DNA of 64,000 nucleotides from Candidatus Symbiopectobacterium sp. NZEC151 (GCF_025962655.1 NZ_JAGFPE010000001.1:186001-250000); one strand, 5' to 3'; shown: positions 18,353 through 27,545, counted from the first letter of the stretch. Notes: generated by a model from the sequence alone, not told the origin. Made by a program: numbers and translations.

Positions 18353-18368
18353 TGCGAAGATCGTGCCA
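18353..18368 (-). promoter_or_regulatory. Sigma-54 promoter of nifF
   Basis: Read on the minus strand the sequence is TGGCACGATCTTCGCA, a full TGGCAC -24 box with GC ten bases after GG. It predicts a leader of about 60-65 bases before the nifF start. Confidence 0.8.
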
Positions 18369-18397
18369 GCTTTTGATAGGGTGCAGTTGGTGATAAT

Positions 18398-18416
18398 TTG
18401 CACATTTATGGCGCAA
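18398..18416 (+). promoter_or_regulatory. Candidate NtrC binding site
   Basis: TTGCAC-ATTTATG-GCGCAA, one mismatch from the palindromic NtrC pattern TGCAC-N7-GTGCA. Its centre is roughly 170 bases upstream of the expected nifL transcription start, a distance compatible with NtrC enhancers of nifL in Klebsiella. Confidence 0.45.
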
Positions 18417-18554
18417 TATTGCACTATCAGTGACCGTTCTGGTGCTGATGCCACCCGAGAAAACAGGACAATGATCCAGGGAAAACGCCGCCAGCGCATG
18501 AAATGGCGAAAAAACCCGCATCAGGATCAATGTTCAGGCGAGTTAATGAATAAA

Positions 18555-18570
18555 AGGTGTAGTGTTTGCA
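18555..18570 (+). promoter_or_regulatory. Sigma-54 promoter of nifLA
   Basis: AGGTGTAGTGTTTGCA with GG (18556-18557) and GC (18568-18569) ten bases apart, followed by TGGTTAT as I recall for the Klebsiella nifL promoter. The -24 part is weak (AGG in place of TGG), as in nifL promoters that rely on NtrC. Confidence 0.7.
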
Positions 18571-18670
18571 TGGTTATTCGCACCGGTAACAGGCCGGAGA
18601 AGGTTGTCGGATCGTGGCACAAATTGTTGCGAACCTGACATAACGGCGTCGGTTGTTGTAAGGATAAGCC

Positions 18671-20167
18671 ATGACCATGAACCTGATGACGGAATCTTTC
18701 CCACTGGGGGAGATTGCCAGCCATTTATCGCGCCAGCATCCGGCGCTGTTTTCTACCGTGGTGGAGCAATCGTCGGTGGCCATTTCCTTAACGGACCCGC
18801 AGGCGCGTATTGTCTACACCAACCCGGCATTTTGTCGCTTGACCGGCTTTTCGCTGTCGCAGCTGCTAGGGGAGAATCACCGCGTGCTGGCGAGCCAGCA
18901 GACGCCGCGCGAGGTCTATCAGGAGATGTGGCATACCCTGCTGCAAGGAGAGGCCTGGCGCGGTCAACTTATCAATCGGCGCAGTGATGGCAGCCTTTAT
19001 TTGGCGGATATCGACATCACCCCCATCGTGAACTCGCAGGGGGAGTTGGAGCACTATCTGGCCATGCATAAGGACATCAGCGCGCGCTATGCCCTCGAAC
19101 AGCGGCTGCGTAACCACATGACGCTAACCACGGCGGCGCTGAACAATATCCCTGCGGCGGTGGTGGTGGTGAATGAAAACGACCGCGTGATCATGGATAA
19201 CCTGGCGTACAAAACCCTGTGTGCCGATTGCGGGGGACAGGAACTGCTGGCGGTGCTGGATTACCACAATAATAAAGCGGCGCTGCGTGACGGTGTGCCG
19301 CAACCGGTGTCGGTGCGTGGCATGACGCGCTGGCTCACTGTGGGTATCTGGGCGCTGCCGGGCGTTAATGAAGAAGCCAGCCGCTATTTCACCGATAGCG
19401 CATTGCCGCGCACGCTGATTGTGATCACCGATTGCACCGAACAGCAACAACAGCAGCAGCAAGGGCAACTCGACCGATTAAAGCAGCAGATTACCAGCGG
19501 CACGTTGCTGGCGGCGATCCGCGAATCGCTGGATGCGGCGTTGGTGCAGCTTAACTGTCCACTTAACATGCTGGCGGCGGCACGGCGTCTTAACGGTGAG
19601 GATCGCAGCAATGTGGCGCTGGAATCCGCCTGGCGTGAGGGCGAAGAGGCCGTGGCGCGCTTACAGGCTTGTCGTCCATCGTTGGCGTTTGAAGCGCCAG
19701 GTGAATGGCCGGTTAAAACCCTGCTGGACGATCTCTGCGCCCTCTACCACACCCGTTTTAACGGCTTGCACTGCGTGTTGGCGTCGCCACACCTGACCGG
19801 ATTTGGTCAGCGAACGCAGGTGCTGGCCTGCCTCAGTTTGTGGCTCGATCGCACGCTGGCATTGGCGACGGAGATTGTGCCCGCCGAGACCTTTCCTTTT
19901 TCACTGGCGGTACAGATCTACGCCCGGGAAGAAGGCGGCTGGCTATCACTCTACATTGAAGACAACGTCCCCTTGATGCAGGTGCGCTATGCCGCTGCGG
20001 CAGCAGCAACCATCAGCACACCGGGCAAAGGTATGGAGCTACGCTTGATACAAACGCTGGTGGCGCATCATCAAGGCGCTATCGATCTGACATCGCGTCC
20101 GGCAGGCGGTACGTGCCTTACGCTCCGCTTTCCCCTCTCTGCGGTTTTGACTGGAGGTGCAAAATGA
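18671..20167 (+). CDS. nifL: NifA-inhibiting sensor flavoprotein NifL
   Basis: Anti-activator (498 aa) that binds NifA and blocks it in response to oxygen and fixed nitrogen. A first PAS domain (about residues 25-145), the FAD-binding redox sensor, has the core IVYTNPAFCRLTGFSLSQLLGEN. A second PAS-like segment carries LCADCGG, the Cys pair that is functionally important in Klebsiella NifL. A Q-rich linker (EQQQQQQQGQLDRLKQQ) leads to a C-terminal histidine-kinase-like region that ends with GKGMELRLIQTLVAHHQGAI and lacks a clear phosphorylatable His. It overlaps nifA by ATGA. Confidence 0.95.
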   Translation: MTMNLMTESFPLGEIASHLSRQHPALFSTVVEQSSVAISLTDPQARIVYTNPAFCRLTGFSLSQLLGENHRVLASQQTPREVYQEMWHTLLQGEAWRGQLINRRSDGSLYLADIDITPIVNSQGELEHYLAMHKDISARYALEQRLRNHMTLTTAALNNIPAAVVVVNENDRVIMDNLAYKTLCADCGGQELLAVLDYHNNKAALRDGVPQPVSVRGMTRWLTVGIWALPGVNEEASRYFTDSALPRTLIVITDCTEQQQQQQQGQLDRLKQQITSGTLLAAIRESLDAALVQLNCPLNMLAAARRLNGEDRSNVALESAWREGEEAVARLQACRPSLAFEAPGEWPVKTLLDDLCALYHTRFNGLHCVLASPHLTGFGQRTQVLACLSLWLDRTLALATEIVPAETFPFSLAVQIYAREEGGWLSLYIEDNVPLMQVRYAAAAAATISTPGKGMELRLIQTLVAHHQGAIDLTSRPAGGTCLTLRFPLSAVLTGGAK

Positions 20168-21732
20168 CTCGCGTACCTGATACCGGCACTGTGGTGTGGC
20201 GTTTCGATCTTTCACAGCAATTTACCGCGATACAACGTCTTAGCAGCGCCTTGAGCCGCTCAACCAATGTCCGTGAGGCGCTGCAATCCGTGCTGCGAAT
20301 ATTGCATGACGATGCCTTTATGCAACATGGCATGATCTGCCTTTATGATACCCAGCGCGGGGTGCTGGCGGTGGAAGCGCTGCACCAGGCAGATGAGCAG
20401 TTAATTGCCAGCGGCAGTCAGGTGCGCTATCGGCCCGGCGAAGGCTTAGTGGGCACCGTATTGTCTCAGCACCAACCGCTGGTGTTGCCGAGAGTGGCTG
20501 ATGACCAACGCTTTCTCGATCGTCTTGGCTTGTACGACTACAACCTGCCGTTTATTGCGGTTCCCCTGTTTGGCGTGGAGACCCAACCCATCGGGGTATT
20601 GGCGGCCCAACCGATGGCGCGTTATGAAGAACGGCTTCCGGCCTGCACGCGCTTTCTGGAAACGGTCGCCAATATGGTGGCGCAAACGGTGCGCCTGATG
20701 CAGCCTGCGCGTCCGGGGGCGGAAGCGCCAAGCCCTGCCGAGCGCGCTCCTGTCTGTGCCGCTGCTCCGCGCCCGTTCGGGTTTGAAAATATGGTCGGAA
20801 AAAGTGCCGCAATGCGCCAAACCATGGAGATTATCCGTCAGGTATCGCGTTGGGACACCACGGTGCTGGTGCAGGGAGAAAGCGGCACCGGTAAGGAACT
20901 GGTGGCTAACGCCATTCATCACCATTCGCCGCGAGCCGCCGCACCGTTTGTGAAGTTCAACTGCGCTGCCTTGCCCGATAACCTGCTGGAAAGCGAACTG
21001 TTCGGCCATGAAAAGGGAGCATTCACCGGCGCAGTTCGCCAGCGTAAAGGACGGTTTGAACTGGCGGATGGCGGTACATTGTTTCTGGATGAAATTGGTG
21101 AAAGCAGCGCCTCGTTTCAGGCCAAACTGCTGCGTATCTTACAAGAAGGCGAAATGGAACGGGTGGGGGGTGATGAAACCCTGCGGGTCAATGTGCGCAT
21201 TATCGCCGCGACCAATCGCAATCTGGAGGAGGAGGTGCGTGCCGGCCATTTTCGTGAGGATCTCTACTATCGTCTGAACGTGATGCCGCTGGCGCTCCCG
21301 CCGCTGCGCGAACGTCAGGAAGATATCGCCGAACTGGCACACTTTCTGGTACGCAAAATCGGGCAGCATCAGGGCCGTGCGTTGCGTATCAGCGACGGCG
21401 CAATCCGCTTGCTGATGAGCTATAGCTGGCCGGGCAACGTGCGCGAGCTGGAAAACTGTCTGGAGCGCTCCGCCGTGATGTCGGAAAGTGGACTGATCGA
21501 CAGAGACGTCATTCTGTTCAATCACCGCGAAGCGGCCCCCAAGGCGAGCGTGGTGGCACCTGCGCACGAAGAGAGCTGGCTGGATCAATCGCTCGATGAG
21601 CGGCAGCGGCTGATTGCCGCGCTGGAGAAAACCGGCTGGGTGCAGGCCAAGGCGGCACGCCTGCTGGGCATGACACCGCGCCAGGTGGCCTACCGTATCC
21701 AGACGCTGGATATCAACATGCACCGTTTGTAA
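20164..21732 (+). CDS. nifA: Nif-specific sigma-54 activator NifA
   Basis: Enhancer-binding protein (522 aa) that activates the nif sigma-54 promoters. An N-terminal GAF domain (about 1-185) leads by a short linker to the AAA+ domain with Walker A GESGTGKE (238-245), GAFTGA (285-290, sigma-54 contact) and [11 protein letters not shown] (Walker B). A C-terminal Fis-type helix-turn-helix follows ([20 protein letters not shown]). The linker lacks the paired cysteines of oxygen-sensitive rhizobial NifA, as expected where NifL does the sensing. ATG 20164 overlaps the nifL stop, so the two are translationally coupled. Confidence 0.97.
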   Translation: MTRVPDTGTVVWRFDLSQQFTAIQRLSSALSRSTNVREALQSVLRILHDDAFMQHGMICLYDTQRGVLAVEALHQADEQLIASGSQVRYRPGEGLVGTVLSQHQPLVLPRVADDQRFLDRLGLYDYNLPFIAVPLFGVETQPIGVLAAQPMARYEERLPACTRFLETVANMVAQTVRLMQPARPGAEAPSPAERAPVCAAAPRPFGFENMVGKSAAMRQTMEIIRQVSRWDTTVLVQGESGTGKELVANAIHHHSPRAAAPFVKFNCAALPDNLLESELFGHEKGAFTGAVRQRKGRFELADGGTLFLDEIGESSASFQAKLLRILQEGEMERVGGDETLRVNVRIIAATNRNLEEEVRAGHFREDLYYRLNVMPLALPPLRERQEDIAELAHFLVRKIGQHQGRALRISDGAIRLLMSYSWPGNVRELENCLERSAVMSESGLIDRDVILFNHREAAPKASVVAPAHEESWLDQSLDERQRLIAALEKTGWVQAKAARLLGMTPRQVAYRIQTLDINMHRL

Positions 21733-21743
21733 TTATCCGCCCG

Positions 21744-21796
21744 TGTCGGGATTGTGGCATTAGAGACATTGTCGCGCCGCTGCGACAATCCCGACA
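21744..21796. repeat. Overlapping inverted repeats between nifA and nifB
   Basis: A perfect 12-bp inverted repeat, TGTCGGGATTGT (21744-21755) and ACAATCCCGACA (21785-21796), encloses a second repeat ATTGTCGC (21768-21775) / GCGACAAT (21782-21789). Both right arms overlap, so the two hairpins exclude each other in RNA. It could be the nifLA terminator or a regulatory structure; there is no T-run. Confidence 0.6.
21753..21768 (+). promoter_or_regulatory. NifA upstream activator site for nifBQ
   Basis: TGT-N10-ACA (TGTGGCATTAGAGACA), an exact consensus match, about 108 bases upstream of the nifB -24 element, the usual distance for a NifA site. Confidence 0.7.
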
Positions 21797-21860
21797 AAGC
21801 CTCTCTAGGCAAAAATATGATAATTCATTGTTTATAAATGTTTTTTATATTAAATCCAAT

Positions 21861-21876
21861 CGGTACGGCCTTTGCA
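21861..21876 (+). promoter_or_regulatory. Sigma-54 promoter of nifBQ
   Basis: CGGTACGGCCTTTGCA with GG (21862-21863) and GC (21874-21875) ten bases apart. Because it covers the upstream TTG that opens the reading frame at 21872, it supports the later nifB start at 21914. Confidence 0.75.
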
Positions 21877-21913
21877 ACGCTACAGACAGGATTCCGTAAC
21901 CGTAGGCACTATT

Positions 21914-23320
21914 ATGACAGCATGTCCTTCCGCATCCGGCGCAGCAGGCTGCCGGACATCTCAATTCAACGGGTTGACGCCGTTGCAGGCCAGCAAAGCT
22001 GCGCACCATCCTTGCTATTCGGTGAATGGTCACCACCGGTACGCGCGTATGCATCTGGCAGTCGCTCCTGCCTGCAATCTGCAATGCAACTACTGCAACC
22101 GCAAGTATGATTGCAGCAATGAATCGCGACCTGGGGTGGTATCGACGTTGCTGACGCCCGAGCAGGCGGTGGCACAGGCGCGCCAGGTGGCCGCGGCCAT
22201 TCCACAACTGTCGGTGGTGGGTATTGCCGGGCCGGGCGACCCGCTGGCGAATATGACGCGCACCTTTAACACCTTGACCCAACTGCGCGAGCAACTGCCG
22301 GATGTGAAACTGTGCCTGTCCACCAACGGCCTGCTGCTGCCCGAAGCGGTGGATCGTCTGCTGGACGTTGGCGTGGATCACGTCACCGTCACGCTCAACA
22401 CGCTGGACCCTGCCGTTGCTGCACAGATCTATGCCTGGCTGTGGTTGGATGGCGAACGCTATACCGGCGAAGAGGCGGGCAGAATACTGTTGGCGCGTCA
22501 GGAAGAGGGCATTCGCCGCCTGACGGAGCGCGGGGTATTGGTCAAAATTAACTCAGTGCTGATCCCGGATATCAACGAGGTGTCGATGCTGGCCGTCAGT
22601 GAAAAAGCCCGCGAGTGGGGCGCTTTTTTGCACAACATTATGCCGCTGATTGCACGTCCTGAGCACGGTACGGTCTTTGGTCTGCAAGGACAGCCGGAAC
22701 CGGATGCGGACTGTATGGCGCGCGTGCGGTCGCGCTGTGGTCAGGCGATGCCACAAATGTCGCATTGCCAACAGTGCCGTGCCGATGCAATCGGGATGCT
22801 GGGCGAGGATCGCAGCCAGCAGTTCCCGCTGTCGGCGCTGCCTGCCACGCCACAGCCGTACACACCGTTGATGCACCAGCGCGCGCAGTTGCATGCCAGC
22901 ATGGCGACGCTCGGTGAGTCGGAGGAGCCTGACGCCTGTTTGGTGGCGGTGGCGTCATCGCGCGGCGACGTGATTGACCAGCATTTCGGGCACGCGCAAC
23001 GCTTTCAGATATACAGCCTGTCGGCGGCGGGGGTGGTGCGGGTCAATGAGCGTTTTACCCCGCAATATTGTCACGGTAGCGCAGAATGCCCGCCGGAGGA
23101 AAATGGCGATCGCATGGCGCGACTGCTGGAACTGCTGGCGGATGTGCAGGCGGTCTTTTGTGCGCGCATCGGTTACGGTCCCTGGCAGCAGTTGGAACAG
23201 CGTGGCATTCAGCCCTGTGTCGAAGGTGCCTGGCAGAACGTGAACGAGGTGCTGGCCGACTGGTGGCAAACGCGGCAAGCACAGCCTGCTGTACAACCTA
23301 AGGCGCAAGGGGCGGCCTGA
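21914..23320 (+). CDS. nifB: FeMo-cofactor core synthase NifB
   Basis: Radical SAM enzyme (468 aa) that fuses two 4Fe-4S clusters with a carbide and a sulfur to make NifB-co. The SAM cluster motif CX3CX2C appears as CNLQCNYC after HLAVAPA, with the GPGDPL motif further on. The C-terminal NifX-like domain begins near LVAVASSRGDVIDQHFGHA. The frame opens at TTG 21872, but that lies inside the sigma-54 promoter; ATG 21914 gives MTACPSASGAAGCR, aligned with Klebsiella NifB. Confidence 0.96.
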   Translation: MTACPSASGAAGCRTSQFNGLTPLQASKAAHHPCYSVNGHHRYARMHLAVAPACNLQCNYCNRKYDCSNESRPGVVSTLLTPEQAVAQARQVAAAIPQLSVVGIAGPGDPLANMTRTFNTLTQLREQLPDVKLCLSTNGLLLPEAVDRLLDVGVDHVTVTLNTLDPAVAAQIYAWLWLDGERYTGEEAGRILLARQEEGIRRLTERGVLVKINSVLIPDINEVSMLAVSEKAREWGAFLHNIMPLIARPEHGTVFGLQGQPEPDADCMARVRSRCGQAMPQMSHCQQCRADAIGMLGEDRSQQFPLSALPATPQPYTPLMHQRAQLHASMATLGESEEPDACLVAVASSRGDVIDQHFGHAQRFQIYSLSAAGVVRVNERFTPQYCHGSAECPPEENGDRMARLLELLADVQAVFCARIGYGPWQQLEQRGIQPCVEGAWQNVNEVLADWWQTRQAQPAVQPKAQGAA

Positions 23321-23835
23321 TGACGCAAGCCCATTACTGGCTACGCCGACTGCTGGCACAATATGAATCGGGGGCAGCCAGCTTTCCTTACCATATGGGG
23401 CTATCCACGGCGGCCTGGCGCGCCTTGCTGGCGCAATTGCGCTGGTCGGCCGCGCCGCTCACCCCAGCGCATCAGCAGCGGTTGATACTGTTAACCGAGT
23501 TGCAATCACACCGCAACGCCGAGTGCGACCAGCTTGCCAACTGGCTGGACGAACATAGGGTAGACGACGCGGCACCGATGCACCGTGTGATTGCCAGCGC
23601 ATCGCTGGGATTTAACCACCTGTGGCAGGATTTGGGGCTGGATTCACGGGCGGAACTGCGGGAGCTGATGACGGACTGCTTTCCATCGCTGGTGGCACTC
23701 AACGTGAACAATATGCGCTGGAAGAAATTTTTCTACCGTGAGCGGTGTCTGCACAGTGACGGGGAGCTGGTGTGCCGCTCCCCCAGTTGCGATGAGTGCT
23801 GTGAATGGGCGCACTGTTTCGCGCCCGAAGTGTGA
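23320..23835 (+). CDS. nifQ: Molybdenum donor protein NifQ
   Basis: NifQ (171 aa) carries a Mo-Fe-S cluster and supplies molybdenum for FeMo-co. The C-terminal cysteine group (CRSPSCDECCEWAHC) fits the NifQ CX4CX2CX5C ligand pattern. Its ATG overlaps the nifB stop (ATGA), so the pair is coupled. It ends 4 bases from the convergent receptor gene. Confidence 0.93.
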   Translation: MTQAHYWLRRLLAQYESGAASFPYHMGLSTAAWRALLAQLRWSAAPLTPAHQQRLILLTELQSHRNAECDQLANWLDEHRVDDAAPMHRVIASASLGFNHLWQDLGLDSRAELRELMTDCFPSLVALNVNNMRWKKFFYRERCLHSDGELVCRSPSCDECCEWAHCFAPEV

Positions 23836-23839
23836 GGGT

Positions 23840-26023
23840 TTAGAACGACGTGGTGACGCCCAGATAGTAGGCACGCCCCGGTTCGTTGTAGGTGGAAGCC
23901 CCATCTGCGGCGCGGTACAAGCGTTTATCAAACAGGTTACTAATGCCGCCGTTGACGCGCAGGTTTTTATTCACCTGATAGCTTGCGCCCGCCCCCCAGA
24001 CGGCATAACTGCCGATGGTGCGTGAAGAAAGGCCATTTGGTACATTTTCTATGCGGTTAGTCGCGGTATGGCGCGGCTTCTGCTCGCCGTACTGCGTCCA
24101 GCTCAGGGTAGTGGAGAACGCCTCGGTAGCTTGCCATTCCAGTAGGGTGTTAACGGTGTATTTGGGAATGATGGAGAGCGGGTTACCGGTTTTCTTCTCT
24201 TTTGATTCGATCATGTAAGTGGCATTGGTGCGCCAGTTCAACACATCGTCGACCAGAGGAACCAGCAGATTGCCTTCTAGCCCTTGCACGATAGCCTTGC
24301 CGCCATTTTCCCAGCGCAGCACGTTATTGTTGCCGACTGTTGGGACAACCAGATTGGAGCCGGAAACGATTTTGTTGTTATAGTCGTTGCGGAAATAGGT
24401 CACACCCGCTTGGTAGCCCGCGTGATTAAACTCCAACCCGATTTCTTTGTTGATACTGGTCTCCGGTTTCAGATCCGGGTTTCCCAACAGGTAACAGCCG
24501 CCATTAGATATGTTTATCGGACAGCCGTTACCGCGCGAATAGAGGAGATAACCGGCCGATGACTGGTACAGGTTAGGGGCTTTAAACACACGCGCAATGC
24601 CAGCTTTCAGGCTAAACATGTCGCCCAGTTCCTGTTGCAGATTAAGGCTGGGGCTGTAGTTGCTGCCAAAACGGCTATGATAATCAAAACGCAACCCAGG
24701 GATCACTTTGGTTCCAGGCACCACTTCAATGTTGTCTTCCAGATAGACCGCGCTCAGATCCGCACTATTCTTGCTACTGCGCTGGCTGGGATCGATCGAC
24801 GATCCTGGCAGTGTCACACCTGAATTGTCGGTATACGAACTGGAGGCCGGGTCATTTAACTGCTCGCGGTTCCATTCGGCACCCAGCGTCAGCGTCTGCT
24901 CGACCCATTGTTCCAGCGGAATATTCACTTCGCCATTAACGCGGTAGTTATCCAGTCGGCTGGTGTTGTAACGTCCCGGATCGGTGATCGAGCCTTCAAA
25001 ACGACCATACAGCCCCTCTTCCAGACGGGTATTGTTGGTGTGATCGTAGGCAACGCCAACGCGTGATTGCCCCCAATCCCAAATGCCGTTATGGGTCAGC
25101 GCGTAGTTCTGGCGATACATGCGGTTGGTTTCTGCGCCACTTTCTGCCAGCGCCTGAGGTATTGCCTGGCTACTGCTGAATTGAGTGTCACCGGTATAGA
25201 TATTGCCCTGACGGCTGTAGCCCGCATCGAAATCGATCATCTGCTGCGGCGACAGTTTCCATGACAGTTGGGTGTTGATGTCACGATTGCGCACCCCTTC
25301 GCGGCCCGCCGCGTAGGAACCGTTCTGATTATGGTTAATGTTCGGGTCATCCGCGTCAGTTTTATTGATATTGCCGTACATGCGCATGGTGAGTGCTTCA
25401 CCGGCTAACGGGCCGGACAGCGTGAAATTGGTGCGTCGGGTGGCACCTTCCTTGCTGCTCTCTGGCTGGTTACCGTACAGGGATAGCGTGCCCGTCCAGT
25501 TATTGGTTGGGCGTTTGGTGATGATGTTGACCACGCCGCCGGCGGCACCGGAACCGTAACGCGCCGCTGCCGGGCCGCGCAGTACTTCAATGCGTTCCAC
25601 GGCTTCGACCGGCACCCAGTTAGTATCACCGCGCGTGTCGCGTTCACCGTCCCACGAATAGCGGATGGCGTTGCGCGAAGTAACCGGGCGGCCATCAATC
25701 AGAATCAGGGTATTTTCCGGCCCCATGCCGCGCAGGTCGATTTGGCGGTTGTTGCCGCGCGCGCCCGTGGCGCTGTTACCGGTCAGATTCACCCCCGGCA
25801 TCTTGCGGATGATCTCTGACAAATCGTTGACCGGCGGTGATTTTTGGATGTCTTCTGCTGTGATAATCGAAACACCCGGCTGCTGCTTTAGCTCCTGTTC
25901 GGCGGTGGCTCTGACGGTGATGGTATCTTCATCGGCAGCATACGCCATGCCGGAGACGGAACCGACCAAACCCGCGACGATCAGCGTCAGCGGCGTGAGT
26001 GTGAAGAGAGGCGCTTTGTGCAT
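23840..26023 (-). CDS. TonB-dependent catecholate siderophore receptor (FepA family)
   Basis: Outer-membrane gated channel (727 aa) for a ferric siderophore. The signal peptide ends near GSVSGMAYAAD, followed by a TonB-box-like segment DTITVRA. The plug domain has RQIDLRGMGPENTLILIDG and VERIEVLRGPAAARYG, hallmarks of FepA/PfeA-type enterobactin receptors, and the barrel ends with a terminal Phe (YLGVTTSF). The start at 26023 removes an upstream extension of 44 codons. No siderophore synthesis or ABC uptake gene is near, so the ligand (enterobactin-like) is inferred from family only. Confidence 0.9.
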   Translation of the reverse strand: MHKAPLFTLTPLTLIVAGLVGSVSGMAYAADEDTITVRATAEQELKQQPGVSIITAEDIQKSPPVNDLSEIIRKMPGVNLTGNSATGARGNNRQIDLRGMGPENTLILIDGRPVTSRNAIRYSWDGERDTRGDTNWVPVEAVERIEVLRGPAAARYGSGAAGGVVNIITKRPTNNWTGTLSLYGNQPESSKEGATRRTNFTLSGPLAGEALTMRMYGNINKTDADDPNINHNQNGSYAAGREGVRNRDINTQLSWKLSPQQMIDFDAGYSRQGNIYTGDTQFSSSQAIPQALAESGAETNRMYRQNYALTHNGIWDWGQSRVGVAYDHTNNTRLEEGLYGRFEGSITDPGRYNTSRLDNYRVNGEVNIPLEQWVEQTLTLGAEWNREQLNDPASSSYTDNSGVTLPGSSIDPSQRSSKNSADLSAVYLEDNIEVVPGTKVIPGLRFDYHSRFGSNYSPSLNLQQELGDMFSLKAGIARVFKAPNLYQSSAGYLLYSRGNGCPINISNGGCYLLGNPDLKPETSINKEIGLEFNHAGYQAGVTYFRNDYNNKIVSGSNLVVPTVGNNNVLRWENGGKAIVQGLEGNLLVPLVDDVLNWRTNATYMIESKEKKTGNPLSIIPKYTVNTLLEWQATEAFSTTLSWTQYGEQKPRHTATNRIENVPNGLSSRTIGSYAVWGAGASYQVNKNLRVNGGISNLFDKRLYRAADGASTYNEPGRAYYLGVTTSF

Positions 26024-26206
26024 TGTCCTTTTCCCTTTTGTCAGTAATATGGGCTGCGCTGGCCCAAACGCTAATGATTCGCGTTCGCTAATCTGGCAAA
26101 AAATAGTACGTATGTACAGCTTTTTGTCAATAAAATGTAAAGGCACAAAAAGCATAAGGGAATGGCAATGCGTGGAGAGGCTCTCCCGCAGGAAAGCCGT
26201 CAGGGA

Positions 26207-27421
26207 TTAACGGAAGGCGTGATACAGCGCGGCAATCGCCGGGTAAATTTGCCGATGGGTCAGCGGGTGTTCATGTTGCGTTAACAGCGCGCGAATGAAA
26301 AAGCCATTCATCAGCGTCCCGAGCGGCTGGGCGGCATTGTCGGGTACCACCAGTTTCAACAGCGCAATTACCGTGTTTGACCATTCCAGTGCCATAGGAC
26401 GCAGGGAAGGGCGCGAAATAGCGGCGGTAAACAGTTCGTACTCGCGCGCCAGATCCTGGATGTCGGTGGTGCCGCGCAAAATAAACTGGGTCAGTACTTC
26501 GCAAGGGTCGTCATGGCGGCGCGCATTGAGCCAGTGAAACATATCTTCGCGAAACAGGGCGATGGCTTCACGCATCACTGCATTGAGCAGGTCGTCCAGG
26601 CTTTTAAAATGGTAGGTCGTTGATCCCAGCGGTACTCCGGCTTCAGCGGCGACCGCGCGGTGCGTCAGCGTGGCGATGCCGTCACGGCGGATAATCTGCG
26701 TAGCGGTGGCAATAATCTGTGCCGCGCGTGCATGCCTGCGCTCTACCGACAGGCTGACCCCGTTCACGCCGTTGGCGGATAACCAGGCGACCGCCGGTGT
26801 CGGGGGAAACGGTGGCGAACTGGGGGAATAGGCCTGTATTGAACCGCTAGGTCGTGCGGTTTCTTCATGGCTGTTATAGGCCGAACGCACCATATCGCAG
26901 ACGTCATCAAGCATGGATTGGCGTTCATCCCGGCTGATGGCGGCAAAGCCGGTGCCGTGAAGCAAGAACACGCCTTCTGCGGCGAGAAAAGCAATGCGCA
27001 AGCGTTTGGTGAGCGGTGTCGCTTGTGCCAGACGCGCCAGTTGCGTGCGGTAAAAGGTTTGTACCGGTGCCAGCATGGCCGGGGCATGGACCAGCGCGGT
27101 CAGCAAGCCAATGGCGCGCGACGCAGTTTCTTCAGTCTCTTGTCCGATAGCGCTGATATGACCCAGCATGTCGGCACCCGGTGTGTCGCCATAACGCACG
27201 CATTGCTGCTCAGCGTCTTGCGAAAAACGAGTCAGTTCCCGCTGTAACAGGGTTTGAATCAGTTGATCCTTACTGGGGAAACGGTAAACCAGCCCACCTT
27301 TACTGATGCCTGCCTGAGCGGCAACGGCATCGAGGGTGAAACCGTGCACACCACTGCGCAGCAAAACGGTTTCCGCTGCATCAAGTATCTGATCGCTATC
27401 AATGGTTTGTTTGCGTGCCAT
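26207..27421 (-). CDS. Tandem (double) TetR-type transcriptional regulator
   Basis: One polypeptide (404 aa) with two TetR-type DNA-binding domains: residues about 10-60 (TLDAVAAQAGISKGGLVYRF) and about 230-278 (THRAVAAEAGVPLGSTTYHF), each followed by a helical ligand/dimer domain. Start at 27421 (MARKQTIDSDQ), preceded by AGGTAGGGAA; the 11-codon extension to 27454 would place an operator-like palindrome inside coding sequence. Divergent from a Bcr/CflA exporter, which it probably represses, as is common for TetR/efflux pairs. Confidence 0.85.
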   Translation of the reverse strand: MARKQTIDSDQILDAAETVLLRSGVHGFTLDAVAAQAGISKGGLVYRFPSKDQLIQTLLQRELTRFSQDAEQQCVRYGDTPGADMLGHISAIGQETEETASRAIGLLTALVHAPAMLAPVQTFYRTQLARLAQATPLTKRLRIAFLAAEGVFLLHGTGFAAISRDERQSMLDDVCDMVRSAYNSHEETARPSGSIQAYSPSSPPFPPTPAVAWLSANGVNGVSLSVERRHARAAQIIATATQIIRRDGIATLTHRAVAAEAGVPLGSTTYHFKSLDDLLNAVMREAIALFREDMFHWLNARRHDDPCEVLTQFILRGTTDIQDLAREYELFTAAISRPSLRPMALEWSNTVIALLKLVVPDNAAQPLGTLMNGFFIRALLTQHEHPLTHRQIYPAIAALYHAFR

Positions 27422-27440
27422 TTCCCTACCTTGCATTTCC

Positions 27441-27495
27441 GACTGATCAGTCATATATTGCGCTGCGTATTACGCATGTTAGCCGATTGGTCAGC
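27441..27495. promoter_or_regulatory. Operator-like palindromes between the TetR and exporter genes
   Basis: Perfect 12-bp palindrome GACTGATCAGTC (27441-27452) and a related sequence CGATTGGTCAGC (27484-27495) in the divergent gap. They are good candidates for binding by the double TetR protein; its binding is not shown. Confidence 0.5.
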
Positions 27496-27545
27496 ACTTT
27501 GCCGACGGTTATTACTTCTTTTGCATTGTTAACAAGGTTACATCA

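Larger units (their letters stand above)
18279..18670. promoter_or_regulatory. Divergent nifF / nifLA control region
   Basis: 392 bases without a gene. It holds sigma-54 elements facing both ways (18353-18368 minus, 18555-18570 plus), an NtrC-like palindrome (18398-18416) and a nearby further TTGCAC (18419-18424). No exact TGT-N10-ACA NifA site was found for nifF in this gap. Confidence 0.7.

Noticed and set aside
18615-18630. TGGCAC followed by TTGC just before nifL, resembling a sigma-54 promoter
   Set aside because: GG and GC are 11 bases apart instead of 10, and the properly spaced element at 18555-18570 matches the known nifL promoter better.
26069-26117. Direct repeat CGCTAAT and GTAC-GTAT-GTAC upstream of the siderophore receptor, considered as a Fur box
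   Set aside because: Neither fits the Fur 7-1-7 pattern well enough to call.
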